64,000 nt of DNA from Streptomyces iakyrus (GCF_000717055.1 NZ_JNXI01000007.1:124001-188000), one strand, 5' to 3'. Counted from the first letter of the stretch, positions 1 through 9,788 are shown. The notes: generated from the sequence alone by a model not told the origin. Made by a program: numbers and translations.

Positions 1-1186
1 TGTCCAGGATCAGCTTGGTGCGCTGGCTGGAGTTCAGCGGGACCGGTATCTCGGTCTTCTGCCAGGTGCCGGAGGCGTTCCTGCGGACGTGGAAGGCACG
101 GCCGTTCGCGGTCCGGTTCGCGACGTAGTTCGTGGTGCACTGGCCGAAGCGGCCGGGGACGTAGGAGATGATCGCGTGCGGCCGGCCCGCGGAGTCGGTG
201 AACTGGCTCTCCTGGTTCATCAGGGAGTGGTCCGGGTTGAGCGGGTCGACGACCAGGCCGGCGTCGGTCACGGACACCTTGTCGGTGCCGCCGGTGACGC
301 CGACGACGGTGCCGGCGTTGTTGCGCCAGGTGCGGCCCCGGTCGTCGGAGTAGACGTAGCCGGTGTCGTGGTTGGTGATGCCGCCGCTGCTGCACATGAC
401 GGCGCCGTTCTGCTCGCGCCAGGTGAAGAAGGAGTGCAGCCGGCCGTTCCGGTCGTAGTCGATGCCGTGCAGGTACATGTTGCGGGCCGTCGAGGAGCCG
501 TGCTCGCTGGTGTACGTGCCCGTGGAGCTCGACCACTCGCCGAGGTTGGTCCACTTCGTGCCGTCGTACTCGGCGAGGGCGTTGCGGCCGTTGCCGGAGA
601 CGGCGACGCGGTAGCTCAGCTGGAGCTTGCCGTCCGGGGTGGAGACGAACTGCGGGTAGGTGAACTGCGAGGTCAGCGCCAGACCGTCGAGCGTCGACTG
701 GGGCGTGCCGAAGCGGTTCGCGGTCCAGCTCAGGCCCCCGGGGTCGTCCATGAGCCCGGCGACCGACTTGACGTAGGTGAAGCCGTCGCTGTGGGAGTCC
801 ATGTTGAGGTGCAGGCGGCCGTCGACCTTGGAGACGCCCATGGAGATGACGTTGTGGGAGTCGTCGTAGCGCAGGGTGTGCCCGACCTTCACGGTGGACC
901 AGGTACCGGCACCGAGGGCGCGGCGGCCGACGACGGCGTTGCGGTCGGCGGTGTACCAGACGGCGTACTGGTAGCCCTTGTAGGTCAGCAGGCCGTTCTT
1001 CTGGAACGCGTTGTTGTTGACCAGTCCGTCGTAGGACACGAAGAAGAGGGCCTGGGCGTCGAGCGTGGTGGTGCCGGTCCGGGTGACCGAGGGGCCGGGG
1101 TCGGCGGCCCGTGCCGTGCCGGAGGCGAGGGCGGGGGTCACCACTGCGCCCGCGAGGGCGGCGGCCAGCAACGTACGTCTGTGCAT
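1..1186 (-). CDS. Secreted BNR-type beta-propeller protein, putative rhamnose-releasing glycosidase or lyase (3' end outside window)
   Basis: The reading frame stays open from the ATG at 1186 to the window edge, so about 395 residues are visible and the C-terminus is missing. It starts with a signal peptide that has a twin arginine (HRRTLL) and a possible cleavage site after ARA. The mature part resembles the BNR_4 seven-bladed propeller family (QKNGLLTYKGYQYAVWYTA, then DSHNVISMG, LHLNMDSHSDGF, MYLHGIDYDRNGRLH). That fold includes GH145 and several lyases that act on L-rhamnose linked to glucuronate. It lies 16 bp downstream of rhaM on the same strand, so it is probably the last gene of the rhamnose uptake operon, liberating rhamnose outside the cell. 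The fold is likely; the reaction is inferred from context. Confidence 0.75.
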   Translation of the reverse strand, partial: MHRRTLLAAALAGAVVTPALASGTARAADPGPSVTRTGTTTLDAQALFFVSYDGLVNNNAFQKNGLLTYKGYQYAVWYTADRNAVVGRRALGAGTWSTVKVGHTLRYDDSHNVISMGVSKVDGRLHLNMDSHSDGFTYVKSVAGLMDDPGGLSWTANRFGTPQSTLDGLALTSQFTYPQFVSTPDGKLQLSYRVAVSGNGRNALAEYDGTKWTNLGEWSSSTGTYTSEHGSSTARNMYLHGIDYDRNGRLHSFFTWREQNGAVMCSSGGITNHDTGYVYSDDRGRTWRNNAGTVVGVTGGTDKVSVTDAGLVVDPLNPDHSLMNQESQFTDSAGRPHAIISYVPGRFGQCTTNYVANRTANGRAFHVRRNASGTWQKTEIPVPLNSSQRTKLILD

Positions 1187-1202
1187 CTCGTGGATCCCAT
1201 CG

Positions 1203-1523
1203 TCATGCGAGGTGGAACACTTCGGTGAGCGGTTTCATGGCCTCGTCGGGCCGGGCGCCGTCCAGCGACTCGAAGAACGGCGCCATCTCCGCCTGCCAGC
1301 GGGCGTTGACGTCGGTGGCTTCCATGGCGGCCCGGGCGGCCGCGAAGTCCTCGGTCTCCAGGTAGCCGACGAGCAGTCCGTCCTCGCGCAGGAAGAGCGA
1401 GTAGTTGTGCCAGCCGGTCTCCGAGAGCGCCTGGAGCATCTCGGGCCATACCGCGGCGTGCCGCTCGCGGTACTCGTCGAGGCGCTCCGCCCGGACCTTC
1501 AGCAGGAAGCACACGCGCTGCAT
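1203..1523 (-). CDS. rhaM: L-rhamnose mutarotase RhaM
   Basis: This 106-residue protein matches the small ferredoxin-like RhaM family (MQRVCFLLKV near the start, then RLDEYRERHAAVWPEML and HNYSLFLR). RhaM interconverts the alpha and beta anomers of L-rhamnose so that imported sugar reaches the isomerase in the usable form. The conserved His in the ERHAAVWPEM motif and the WHNYS segment are present. The ATG at 1523 gives the usual family length; longer frames upstream are read-through of another frame of rhaS. It lies 17 bp after the rhaS stop and 16 bp before the BNR gene, inside the uptake operon. Confidence 0.92.
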   Translation of the reverse strand: MQRVCFLLKVRAERLDEYRERHAAVWPEMLQALSETGWHNYSLFLREDGLLVGYLETEDFAAARAAMEATDVNARWQAEMAPFFESLDGARPDEAMKPLTEVFHLA

Positions 1524-1540
1524 CAACGACCTCCCAGGGC

Positions 1541-2623
1541 CTAGAAGTTGAACTGGTCGATGTTCTTGGCGTCGAACACGGTCGGCTTGCCGAGGCTGAT
1601 GACGCCGTCCTTGCCGATGGTGTACTCGCCCATGGAGCCGGCCGTGAAGGTCTCGCCCTCCTTGCCGGTGATCTGCCCGGAGGACAGGGCGACGGCGGTC
1701 CGGGCGGCCAGCTCGCCGAGCTTGGCCGGGTCCCACAGCTCGAACGCATCGACGGTGCCGTTCTTGACGTACTTGCGCATGTCGTTCGGGGTGCCGAGGC
1801 CGGTCAGCTTGACCTTGCCCTTGTACTTCGAGCCCGACAGGTACTGGGCGGCGGCCTTGATGCCGACGGTGGTCGGGGAGATGATCCCCTTCAGGTCCGG
1901 GTACTCCTGGAGCAGGCCCTGGGTCTGCTGGAAGGACTGCTGGGCGTCGTCGTTGCCGTACGCGGTCTTCACCAGCTTCATGTTCTTGTACTCGGGCTTC
2001 TTCAGCTCGTCCTTCATGAAGTCGATCCAGGTGTTCTGGTTCGTCGCCGTCTGCGCGGCGGACAGGATCGCGATCTCGCCCTTGTAGCCGATCTGCTTGG
2101 CGAGCAGCTGCACCTCGGTGCGGCCCAGGTCCTCGGCGGAGGCCTGGGAGACGAAGGCGTTGCGGCAGTCGGGCGTGGTGTCGGAGTCGTAGGTGACGAC
2201 CTTGATGTCGTTCTTCATCGCCTGCTTGAGGGCGGTGCACAGCGCGCCCGGGTCCTGCGCGGAGACGGCCATCGCGTCGACCTGCTGCTGGGTGAGCGTG
2301 TTGACGTAGGAGACCTGCCCGGCGGTGTCGGTCGCGCTGGACGGGCCGACCTCCTTGTAGCTGGAGCCCAGCTCCTTGAGCGCCTTCTCGCCGCCCTTGT
2401 CGGCGCTGGTGAAGTACGGGTTGTTGACCTGCTTGGGCAGGAACCCGACGGTGAGTCCCTTCTTGGTGGCCGCGTTCGGGTCGGCCTTGCCGGCGGTGGC
2501 GGCGGAGGCGCCCTCGTTCGCGACGTCCTTCTTGGTGGTGCCGCCGCAGGCGGTGAGCGCGAGCGCGAGAGAGGTGGCGGTGGCGAGGGCCGCGCAGCTG
2601 CGGCGCAGGGTTGACTTACGCAT
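1541..2623 (-). CDS. rhaS: Rhamnose ABC transporter substrate-binding lipoprotein
   Basis: This 360-residue protein begins with a lipoprotein signal peptide whose lipobox LTAC puts the lipidated Cys at residue 26. The mature domain is a periplasmic-binding-protein type I sugar receptor (GLTVGFLPKQVNNPYFTSADKG near the start, CRNAFVSQASAEDLGR and LTGLGTPNDMRKYVKNG further on), as in the RhaS/LsrB group. It would capture rhamnose outside the membrane and pass it to the RhaP/RhaQ pore. It follows rhaQ by about 29 bp and precedes rhaM, in the order expected for a rhaTPQS-M operon. The symbols follow the Rhizobium names, where RhaS is the binding protein and not the AraC-type regulator of E. coli. 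Confidence 0.9.
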   Translation of the reverse strand: MRKSTLRRSCAALATATSLALALTACGGTTKKDVANEGASAATAGKADPNAATKKGLTVGFLPKQVNNPYFTSADKGGEKALKELGSSYKEVGPSSATDTAGQVSYVNTLTQQQVDAMAVSAQDPGALCTALKQAMKNDIKVVTYDSDTTPDCRNAFVSQASAEDLGRTEVQLLAKQIGYKGEIAILSAAQTATNQNTWIDFMKDELKKPEYKNMKLVKTAYGNDDAQQSFQQTQGLLQEYPDLKGIISPTTVGIKAAAQYLSGSKYKGKVKLTGLGTPNDMRKYVKNGTVDAFELWDPAKLGELAARTAVALSSGQITGKEGETFTAGSMGEYTIGKDGVISLGKPTVFDAKNIDQFNF

Positions 2624-2652
2624 GGCGTTGGTCCTTTACGAGGAAGGGCTGG

Positions 2653-3663
2653 TTACGAGGTGGGAGTCGAGGCGGCTCTGCGGCCCGCCCTCGCTGTGGA
2701 GATCTGCCGCAGGACCCGGGGGCCGAGCACGGACAGAACGAGCAGGATGCCGGTGACGACGATCTGGGACTGGGCGGACACGTCCTGGAGGCTCATCACG
2801 TTCTGCAGCGCGCCGAGGAGGAACACCCCGGCGATCGCGCCGCCCAGTGTGCCCTTGCCGCCGTCGAAGTCGATGCCGCCGAGCAACACGGCGGCCACGA
2901 CGGACAGTTCGAGGCCGGTGGCGTTGTCGTAGCGGGCGCTGGCGTAGTGCAGCGCCCAGAAAATCCCGGTCAGCGAGGCCATCAGACCGGTCAGCGTGAA
3001 CAGGATCAGCTTCTGCCGCTTGACCCGGATCCCGGCGAACCGCGCGGCTTCCTCGCTCGCCCCGATCGCGAACAGCGACCGGCCGAACGGTGTGGCGTGC
3101 AGCGCGACCACGGCGATGGCGAGCAGCACGAGGAACGGCAGCAGCGCGTACGGGATGAACGTGTCGCCGATGCGCCCGGCCGCGAAGTCCAGGTACTGCG
3201 TCGGGAAGTCGGTCACCGCGTCGGAGCCGAGCACGATCTGCGCGATGCCCCGATAGGCGGCCAGCGTGCCGATGGTGACGGCGAGGGACGGCAGCCCCAG
3301 CCTGGTCACCAGCAGCCCGTTGACCAGCCCGCACACGACACCGAGCAGCAGGCAGATCGGGATGATCGTCTCGATGGTCATGCCCTGGTTCCACAGGGCG
3401 CCCATCACGGCGCCGGACAGACCGGCCGTGGAGGCGACCGACAGGTCGATCTCGCCGGAGACGACCAGCAGCGTCATCGGCAGGGCGATCAGCGCGATCG
3501 GCAGCGTGTTGCCGATCAGGAACGACAGGTTGAGCGCGTTGCCGAATCCGTCGACGAAGCCGAAGGAGAACAGCAGGACCACGACGAGCAGGGCGCCGAC
3601 GGCGGAATCCCACCTCTTCAGGCCGGACCAGCCGGCCGCTCGGCTCGGGGAGATGTCAGCCAT
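2653..3663 (-). CDS. rhaQ: Rhamnose ABC transporter permease (second subunit)
   Basis: A 336-residue membrane protein of the ribose/xylose-type (RbsC-like) permease family. About eight to ten hydrophobic segments are visible. The family signature in the first half reads SGEIDLSVASTAGLSGAV, and the cytoplasmic coupling region FAIGASEEAARFAGI follows in the second half. It should form a heterodimeric pore with the product of the adjacent rhaP. Its start at 3663 overlaps the rhaP stop by 8 bp, which points to translational coupling. Which permease is called P or Q is by position only. Confidence 0.88.
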   Translation of the reverse strand: MADISPSRAAGWSGLKRWDSAVGALLVVVLLFSFGFVDGFGNALNLSFLIGNTLPIALIALPMTLLVVSGEIDLSVASTAGLSGAVMGALWNQGMTIETIIPICLLLGVVCGLVNGLLVTRLGLPSLAVTIGTLAAYRGIAQIVLGSDAVTDFPTQYLDFAAGRIGDTFIPYALLPFLVLLAIAVVALHATPFGRSLFAIGASEEAARFAGIRVKRQKLILFTLTGLMASLTGIFWALHYASARYDNATGLELSVVAAVLLGGIDFDGGKGTLGGAIAGVFLLGALQNVMSLQDVSAQSQIVVTGILLVLSVLGPRVLRQISTARAGRRAASTPTS

Positions 3664-4696
3664 GGCGGGCGTTCCTCTTCTTCAGGGCGGAGGCCACGCG
3701 CAGCGCGACGATCCGGTCGACCGCGATGGCGAGGATGAGCAGGATGCCGTTGATGGCGAGCACCCAGACGGAGCTGACGCCGAGGGCGGGCAGCACGCTG
3801 TTGATCGAGGTCAGCAGCAGTGCGCCGAGGGCCGCGCCGTAGACGCTGCCGGAGCCGCCGGTGAAGACGACGCCGCCGACCACGACCGCGCTGACGACGG
3901 TCAGTTCATAGCCGTTGCCGGTGCCGGAGTCGACGTTGCCGAACCGGGCGAGGTACATCGCGCCGGCGAGTCCGGCGAGCGCGCCGCAGAAGGTGTAGGC
4001 GACGAGGATCCGCTTGCGGACGGGGATGCCGGCGAGGCGGGCGGCCTCGGGGTTGGAGCCGAGCGCGTACAGCTCGCGTCCGCCGGCGAAGTGCTTGAGG
4101 TAGTAGGCGGTGGCGATGAGCACCGCCAGCGCGATCAGCGCCAGGTACGGCACCGCGGAGATGCCGCCGGAGCCGAAGTCGACGAAGCCGCCGGGCAGAT
4201 CGGCCGCGGTGATCTGACGGGAGCCGACCCAGATGGAGTCGATGCCGCGGATGATGTAGAGCGTGCCGAGGGTGACGACGAGCGCGGGCACCTGGCCGAG
4301 GCTGACGAGCAGTCCGTTGAGCAGTCCGAAGCCGATGCCGAGCAGCACGGCCAGGGCGATCGCCACGACCGCGTTGCCGCCGCCCTGGAGGTACGTACCG
4401 GCGGCGAACGCGCTGATGCCGAGCGTGGAGCCGACGGACAGGTCGACGTTGCGGGTGATGACGACGAGGGACTGGCCGGTGGCGACCAGGACCAGAATGG
4501 TCGCGTTCAGCAGCAGGTCCTTGATGCCCTGCTCGGACAGGAACTCGCTGTTGCCGGCCTGGGTGACGGCGATCATCACCAGGAAGACGAGCAGGATGGC
4601 GAGTTCGCGCATCTTGAAGACGCGGTCGACCAGCCGGGTTCCGCTCGACTTGGGCACGTCGGCCACGGGGGCCTCTTGCGGGGTGACGACCGTCAT
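3656..4696 (-). CDS. rhaP: Rhamnose ABC transporter permease (first subunit)
   Basis: A 346-residue RbsC-family permease with the signature [16 protein letters not shown] near residue 90 and the coupling segment [15 protein letters not shown] near residue 220. The ATG at 4696 overlaps the rhaT stop codon (ATGA), so the pair is probably translationally coupled. A longer open frame reaching to 5275 only reads an alternative frame of rhaT and lacks a membrane-protein composition there. It is the partner subunit of the next permease in the rhamnose importer. Confidence 0.88.
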   Translation of the reverse strand: MTVVTPQEAPVADVPKSSGTRLVDRVFKMRELAILLVFLVMIAVTQAGNSEFLSEQGIKDLLLNATILVLVATGQSLVVITRNVDLSVGSTLGISAFAAGTYLQGGGNAVVAIALAVLLGIGFGLLNGLLVSLGQVPALVVTLGTLYIIRGIDSIWVGSRQITAADLPGGFVDFGSGGISAVPYLALIALAVLIATAYYLKHFAGGRELYALGSNPEAARLAGIPVRKRILVAYTFCGALAGLAGAMYLARFGNVDSGTGNGYELTVVSAVVVGGVVFTGGSGSVYGAALGALLLTSINSVLPALGVSSVWVLAINGILLILAIAVDRIVALRVASALKKRNARHG

Positions 4697-6210
4697 GCGG
4701 CAGCCCTCCCGGTGGCTGCGGCCATCACGGTTTCCTCGGTGGCGTCGGTGCGGGGTATCTCGGCGGTGAGGCGGCCCTCGTGCATCACCAGCACGCGGTC
4801 GGCCATGCCGAGGATCTCGGGCAGGTCGGAGGAGATCATCAGGACGGCCACGCCGTCCGCGGCCAGTTGCGACAGCAGCCGGTGCACCTCGGCCTTGGTG
4901 CCGACGTCGATGCCGCGGGTGGGCTCGTCGACGATCAGCACCTTCGGGCCGGTGGCCAGCCACTTGGCGAGCACGACCTTCTGCTGGTTGCCGCCGGAGA
5001 GCGTGTTGACGGTGTCGGCGATCCGGGCGTACTTCACCTGGAGCTTGACGGCCCAGTCGAGGGAGCGGCTGCGCTCGGCGCCGCGGTCCATGAGCCCGGC
5101 CCTCACGGTCGTGCGGAGCCCGGTGAGACCGATGTTCCGCTCGATCGACATGTCCATCACCAGGCCCTGGGCGCGCCGGTCTTCCGGGACCAGGGCGAGT
5201 CCGGCGGACATCGCGGTGGAGGGGGCACCGTTGACCAGGGCCTTGCCGTCGACGGAGACCTCGCCGGCGTCCCATCGGTCGATGCCGAACACGGCCCGGG
5301 CGACCTCGGTGCGCCCGGCGCCGACGAGTCCGGCCAGACCGACGATCTCGCCGTGCCGGACCTCGAAGGAGACGTCGGTGAACACGCCCTCGCGGGTCAG
5401 CCGGCGCACGCTCAGGGCGACCTCGCCCGGCGTCACGTCCTGCTTGGGGAACAGCTCGTCGAGGTCGCGGCCCACCATGCGGCGTACGAGGTCGTCCTCG
5501 GTCATGCCGTCCAGGGGCTCGCTGGCGATCCAGGCGCCGTCGCGCAGGGTGGTGACCCGTCGGCAGATCTCGAAGATCTCCTCCAGCCGGTGGGAGATGA
5601 ACAGCACGGCGGCGCCCTGGTCGCGCAGGGTGCGCACGACGCCGAAGAGGCGGGCGACCTCGCTGCCGGTGAGGGCGGCCGTCGGCTCGTCCATGATCAG
5701 GACGCGGGCGTCGAAGGAGAGCGCCTTGGCGATCTCGACGATCTGCTGGTCGGCGATGGACAGACCGCGGGCCGGCCGGTCGGGGTCGAGTTCGACGCCG
5801 AGGCGCTCCATCAGGGCGGCCGTCGCGTTGTGGGTGGCCTTGTGGTCGATCCGGCCGAGGGCGCGGCGCGGCCGGCGGCCCATGTAGATGTTCTCGGCGA
5901 TCGACAGGTCGGGGAAGAGTGTGGGCTCCTGGTAGATCACGGCGATGCCGGCGTCGCGGGCGTCGCCGGGGCCGTGGAAGGCGACGGGCGCACCGTCGAG
6001 CAGCACCTGGCCGGCGTCCGGGCGGTGCACCCCGGCGAGGGTCTTGATGAGGGTGGACTTGCCGGCACCGTTCTCACCGGCGAGTGCGTGCACCTCCCCG
6101 GGAAACAGCTCCAGGGAGACGTCCCGCAGTGCACGGACCGCGCCGAAGGACTTGGAGACGTCCTTCAGAGCGAGGACCGGGGCCGGACCCGTGGTGGACG
6201 GGTGGGTCAT
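4693..6210 (-). CDS. rhaT: Rhamnose ABC transporter ATP-binding protein (double nucleotide-binding domain)
   Basis: This 505-residue protein has two fused ATPase domains, as in RbsA/RhaT sugar importers. The first has Walker [10 protein letters not shown] and Walker [11 protein letters not shown]; the second has the usual degenerate Walker A (GLVGAGRTE), signature LSGGNQQK and Walker [11 protein letters not shown]. The ATG at 6210 is preceded by an AGGAG ribosome site and opens the operon; the frame continues upstream but carries no family sequence there. It energises uptake of L-rhamnose through RhaP/RhaQ. The promoter and a LacI-type palindrome lie directly upstream, in the gap shared with rhaI. 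Confidence 0.92.
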   Translation of the reverse strand: MTHPSTTGPAPVLALKDVSKSFGAVRALRDVSLELFPGEVHALAGENGAGKSTLIKTLAGVHRPDAGQVLLDGAPVAFHGPGDARDAGIAVIYQEPTLFPDLSIAENIYMGRRPRRALGRIDHKATHNATAALMERLGVELDPDRPARGLSIADQQIVEIAKALSFDARVLIMDEPTAALTGSEVARLFGVVRTLRDQGAAVLFISHRLEEIFEICRRVTTLRDGAWIASEPLDGMTEDDLVRRMVGRDLDELFPKQDVTPGEVALSVRRLTREGVFTDVSFEVRHGEIVGLAGLVGAGRTEVARAVFGIDRWDAGEVSVDGKALVNGAPSTAMSAGLALVPEDRRAQGLVMDMSIERNIGLTGLRTTVRAGLMDRGAERSRSLDWAVKLQVKYARIADTVNTLSGGNQQKVVLAKWLATGPKVLIVDEPTRGIDVGTKAEVHRLLSQLAADGVAVLMISSDLPEILGMADRVLVMHEGRLTAEIPRTDATEETVMAAATGRAAA

Positions 6211-6254
6211 GAGGGCTCCTCGACAACGCCGGCGGGTCGGCCCTCTCGGCGTCG

Positions 6255-6310
6255 TGAAAGGTTTCAACTGGGTTGCCGGGACGTTAGGCGGGCCGCGCAT
6301 GTCACGTCAA
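6255..6310 (-). promoter_or_regulatory. rhaT promoter with LacI-type operator
   Basis: On the minus strand TTGACG (6305-6310) and TAACGT (6281-6286) are spaced by 18 bases and look like a housekeeping promoter. The palindrome TGAAAGGTTTCA (6255-6266) lies just after the expected start point, where a bound repressor would block transcription of the uptake operon. TGAAA-N2-TTTCA is the general form of LacI-family operators. No rha regulator gene is present in this window. Confidence 0.65.
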
Positions 6311-6384
6311 TGGGTTCCGGTCGAAAAAGTTTCGAGGACAGAAGGTCACGCACGGGTCACGGGAAACCGCCTTGGCCGCAGGGG

Positions 6385-6432
6385 TTGACACCCCTTCGGG
6401 GGGCCCATAGCTTCGCGTCCTGAATCGTTTCA
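6385..6432 (+). promoter_or_regulatory. rhaI promoter with LacI-type operator
   Basis: TTGACA (6385-6390) and TAGCTT (6408-6413) are spaced by 17 bases, a very good match to a housekeeping promoter. TGAATCGTTTCA (6421-6432) sits at about the transcription start and is related to the palindrome in front of rhaT. The matching layout on both sides implies that one repressor controls rhamnose import and catabolism. Confidence 0.7.
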
Positions 6433-6471
6433 TCCAGTGGTCGTCACGACCCGATGTCACAGGAGCCTGAC

Positions 6472-7632
6472 GTGACCGAGCTCGCCGCGGCGAAGGCCGC
6501 TCTCAAGACACAGGCCGTCGAGACGCCGTCGTGGGCGTACGGGAACTCGGGCACACGGTTCAAGGTGTTCGCGCAGCAGGGTGTGCCGCGCACGCCGTTC
6601 GAGAAGCTGGACGACGCGGCGAAGGTGCACGAGTTCACGGGCGTCGCCCCGACCGTGGCCCTGCACATTCCGTGGGACAAGGTCGACGACTACGCGGCGC
6701 TGGCCAAGCATGCCGAGCAGCGGGGTGTGAGGCTCGGGGCGATCAACTCCAACACCTTCCAGGACGACGACTACAAGCTCGGGAGCATCTGCCATCCGGA
6801 GGCCTCCGTACGGCGCAAGGCCGTGGATCACCTGCTGGAGTGCGTCGACATCATGGACGCGACGGGTTCGACGGACCTCAAGCTGTGGTTCGCCGACGGG
6901 ACGAACTATCCCGGGCAGGACGACATCCGGGGGCGGCAGGACCGGCTGGCCGAAGGGCTGGCGGAGGTCTACGAGCGGCTCGGCGACGGGCAGCGGATGC
7001 TGCTGGAGTACAAGTTCTTCGAGCCGGCGTTCTACACGACGGACGTGCCGGACTGGGGTACCGCCTACGCCCACTGTCTGAAGCTCGGGCCGAAGGCGCA
7101 GGTCGTGGTCGACACGGGTCATCACGCCCCGGGGACCAACATCGAGTTCATCGTGGCGACGCTGCTCCGTGAGGGGAAGCTCGGGGGGTTCGACTTCAAC
7201 TCGCGGTTCTACGCGGACGACGACCTCATGGTCGGGGCGGCGGATCCGTTCCAGCTGTTCCGGATCATGTACGAGGTCGTGCGGGGCGGTGGGTTCTCGC
7301 CCGAGGTCGCGTTCATGCTCGACCAGTGCCACAACATCGAGGCGAAGATCCCGGCGATCATCCGGTCGGTGATGAACGTGCAGGAGGCCACGGCGAAGGC
7401 GCTGCTGATCGACCGCGTCGCTCTGGCCGATGCGCAGGCATCCGGTGATGTGCTCGGGGCGAATGCCGTGATCATGGACGCGTACAACACGGATGTGCGG
7501 CCGTTGCTCGCGGAGGTCCGGGGCGAGATGGGGTTGGACGCGAACCCGATCGCCGCGTACAAGGCGTCCGGGTGGGCCGAGAAGATCGTTGCCGAGCGGG
7601 TTGGCGGGCAGCAGGCGGGGTGGGGGGCGTAA
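6472..7632 (+). CDS. rhaI: L-rhamnose isomerase
   Basis: Converts L-rhamnose to L-rhamnulose, the first catabolic step. The 386-residue protein resembles the RhaI type found in Gram-positive bacteria and Pseudomonas ([21 protein letters not shown] near the start; metal-site segments [19 protein letters not shown] and [17 protein letters not shown]). I chose the GTG at 6472 because AGGAG (6461-6465) stands six bases upstream of it; the in-frame ATG at 6454 would place that ribosome site inside the gene. It is the first gene of the plus-strand operon, transcribed away from rhaT, and ends about 115 bp before the fused aldolase gene. Confidence 0.92.
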   Translation: MTELAAAKAALKTQAVETPSWAYGNSGTRFKVFAQQGVPRTPFEKLDDAAKVHEFTGVAPTVALHIPWDKVDDYAALAKHAEQRGVRLGAINSNTFQDDDYKLGSICHPEASVRRKAVDHLLECVDIMDATGSTDLKLWFADGTNYPGQDDIRGRQDRLAEGLAEVYERLGDGQRMLLEYKFFEPAFYTTDVPDWGTAYAHCLKLGPKAQVVVDTGHHAPGTNIEFIVATLLREGKLGGFDFNSRFYADDDLMVGAADPFQLFRIMYEVVRGGGFSPEVAFMLDQCHNIEAKIPAIIRSVMNVQEATAKALLIDRVALADAQASGDVLGANAVIMDAYNTDVRPLLAEVRGEMGLDANPIAAYKASGWAEKIVAERVGGQQAGWGA

Positions 7633-7683
7633 GCGTCTGCCGAGAGCTGTTGTCTGCGGGGCGCAGGTTGTCTGTGATTGATC

Positions 7684-7703
7684 GCGCAGTTCCCCGCGCC
7701 CCT
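7684..7703 (+). repeat. Short intergenic repeat, copy 1
   Basis: GCGCAGTTCCCCGCGCCCCT lies between rhaI and the aldolase gene. The exact reverse complement occurs at 36621-36640 between two other genes. I recall this sequence as a common intergenic element of Streptomyces genomes; its function is unknown. Confidence 0.7.
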
Positions 7704-7748
7704 AAAAGCGAGCCCCCCCACCTCCCTCTCTCTTGAATAGGAACTGGC

Positions 7749-9788
7749 ATGGCTGTTCATCCCGAAGCTGCCGCTCTCCTCGCCCGGTCGCACCGGCTCG
7801 GCTCCGATCCCCGGAACACGAACTACGCGGGGGGCAACGCCTCCGCCAAGGGCACCGACACCGATCCCGTCACCGGGGGTGATGTGGAGCTGATGTGGGT
7901 GAAGGGGTCCGGCGGGGATCTCGGGACGCTGACCGAGGCGGGGCTGGCCGTGTTGCGGCTGGACCGGATGCGGGCCCTGGTCGATGTCTATCCCGGTGTC
8001 GAGCGCGAGGACGAGATGGTCGCCGCGTTCGACTACTGCCTGCACGGGAAGGGCGGGGCCGCTCCGTCCATCGACACCGCGATGCATGGGCTGGTCGAAG
8101 CCGCGCACGTCGACCATCTGCACCCGGACTCGGGTATCGCGCTCGCCTGCGCCGCCGACGGGGAGAAGCTGACCGCCGAGTGCTTCGGGGACAGTGTGGT
8201 GTGGGTGCCGTGGCGGCGGCCCGGGTTCCAGCTCGGGCTGGACATCGCCGCCGTGAAGAAGGCCAACCCGCAGGCCATCGGGTGCGTGCTCGGCGGACAC
8301 GGGATCACCGCCTGGGGTGACACCTCCGAGGAGTGCGAGCGCAACTCGCTGCACATCATCCGCACCGCCGAGACGTTCCTCGCCGAGCAGGGCAAGCCCG
8401 AGCCCTTCGGCCCGGTGATCGAGGGGTACGCCGCGCTGGGCGCCGCGGAGCGGCGGGAGCGGGCCGCCGCGCTCGCCCCGTACGTGCGGGCCATCGCCTC
8501 GCAGGACCGGCCCCAGGTCGGGCACTTCGACGACTCCGAGGTCGTGCTCGACTTCCTCGCGAGCGCGGAGCACCCGCGGCTCGCCGCGCTGGGGACGTCC
8601 TGCCCGGACCACTTCCTGCGCACCAAGGTCCGGCCGCTGGTGCTGGACCTGCCGCCGAGCGCGCCGCTCGACGAGGCGATCGCCCGGCTGAAGGAGCTGC
8701 ACGCCGGGTACCGCGAGGAGTACGCCGCCTACTACCGGCGGCACGCGGAGCCCGACTCCCCCGCCATGCGCGGCGCCGACCCGGCGATCGTGCTGGTGCC
8801 GGGCGTGGGCATGTTCTCCTTCGGCAAGGACAAGCAGACCGCCCGGGTCGCGGGCGAGTTCTACGTCAACGCCATCAACGTGATGCGCGGGGCCGAGGCC
8901 GTCTCCGCCTATGCGCCGATCGAGGAGTCCGAGAAGTTCCGGATCGAGTACTGGGCACTGGAGGAGGCCAAGCTCCAGCGGATGCCGAAGCCCAAGGCGC
9001 TGGCGACCCGGGTGGCGCTGGTGACGGGTGCCGGGAGCGGCATCGGGAAGGCCATCGCGCACCGGCTCGTCGCCGAGGGGGCGTGTGTGGTCGTCGCCGA
9101 TCTCAACACGGAGAACGCCGAGGCCGTCGCCGAGGAGCTGGGCGGGCCCGACAAGGCCGTCGCCGTGACGGTGGACGTGACGTCGGAGGAGCAGATCGCC
9201 GAGGCGTTCCGGGCGGCGGTGCTGGCCTTCGGCGGGGTGGACCTCGTCGTCAACAACGCGGGCATCTCGATCTCCAAGCCACTGCTTCAGACCTCCGCCA
9301 AGGACTGGGACCTCCAGCACGACATCATGGCGCGCGGCTCCTTCCTGGTGTCGCGGGAAGCCGCCCGGGTGATGACCGCCCAGGAGCTGGGCGGTGACAT
9401 CGTCTACATCGCCTCGAAGAACGCCGTGTTCGCCGGTCCCAACAACATCGCCTACTCGGCCACCAAGGCCGACCAGGCCCACCAGGTGCGGCTGCTCGCC
9501 GCCGAGCTGGGCGAGCACGGCATCCGCGTCAACGGGGTCAACCCGGACGGGGTCGTGCGCGGGTCGGGCATCTTCGCCGGCGGGTGGGGCGCCAAACGGG
9601 CCGCCGTGTACGGGGTGGAGGAGGAGAAGCTGGGCGAGTTCTACGCCCAGCGGACCATCCTCAAGCGCGAGGTGCTCCCCGAGCATGTGGCCAACGCCGT
9701 GTTCGCGCTGACCGGCGGGGACCTCACGCACACCACCGGCCTGCACATCCCCGTCGACGCCGGCGTCGCGGCCGCCTTCCTGCGATGA
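7749..9788 (+). CDS. rhaD: Bifunctional L-rhamnulose-1-phosphate aldolase / L-lactaldehyde dehydrogenase
   Basis: A 679-residue fusion. The N-terminal part (to about residue 400) is a class II aldolase with zinc-ligand segments HVDHLHPDSGIA and GGHGITAWG. It splits rhamnulose-1-phosphate into dihydroxyacetone phosphate and L-lactaldehyde. The C-terminal part, from about residue 420, is a short-chain dehydrogenase with the cofactor loop GAGSGIGKA, NNAGIS and the catalytic YSATK motif. Such fusions, called RhaEW or RhaD-ADH, have been described as coupling the aldolase to lactaldehyde oxidation, giving L-lactate. The ATG at 7749 follows AGGAA. The stop overlaps the rhaB start (ATGA). The lutABC genes just downstream fit lactate as product. 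Confidence 0.9.
   Translation: MAVHPEAAALLARSHRLGSDPRNTNYAGGNASAKGTDTDPVTGGDVELMWVKGSGGDLGTLTEAGLAVLRLDRMRALVDVYPGVEREDEMVAAFDYCLHGKGGAAPSIDTAMHGLVEAAHVDHLHPDSGIALACAADGEKLTAECFGDSVVWVPWRRPGFQLGLDIAAVKKANPQAIGCVLGGHGITAWGDTSEECERNSLHIIRTAETFLAEQGKPEPFGPVIEGYAALGAAERRERAAALAPYVRAIASQDRPQVGHFDDSEVVLDFLASAEHPRLAALGTSCPDHFLRTKVRPLVLDLPPSAPLDEAIARLKELHAGYREEYAAYYRRHAEPDSPAMRGADPAIVLVPGVGMFSFGKDKQTARVAGEFYVNAINVMRGAEAVSAYAPIEESEKFRIEYWALEEAKLQRMPKPKALATRVALVTGAGSGIGKAIAHRLVAEGACVVVADLNTENAEAVAEELGGPDKAVAVTVDVTSEEQIAEAFRAAVLAFGGVDLVVNNAGISISKPLLQTSAKDWDLQHDIMARGSFLVSREAARVMTAQELGGDIVYIASKNAVFAGPNNIAYSATKADQAHQVRLLAAELGEHGIRVNGVNPDGVVRGSGIFAGGWGAKRAAVYGVEEEKLGEFYAQRTILKREVLPEHVANAVFALTGGDLTHTTGLHIPVDAGVAAAFLR

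Noticed and set aside
3266..5887. An 873-codon plus-strand open frame opposite the rhamnose transporter genes
   Set aside because: It is antisense to rhaQ, rhaP and rhaT, has low-complexity composition typical of GC-rich shadow frames, and shows no family motif.
6454..6471. ATG at 6454 as the rhaI start
   Set aside because: The AGGAG ribosome site lies after this ATG and fits the GTG at 6472.
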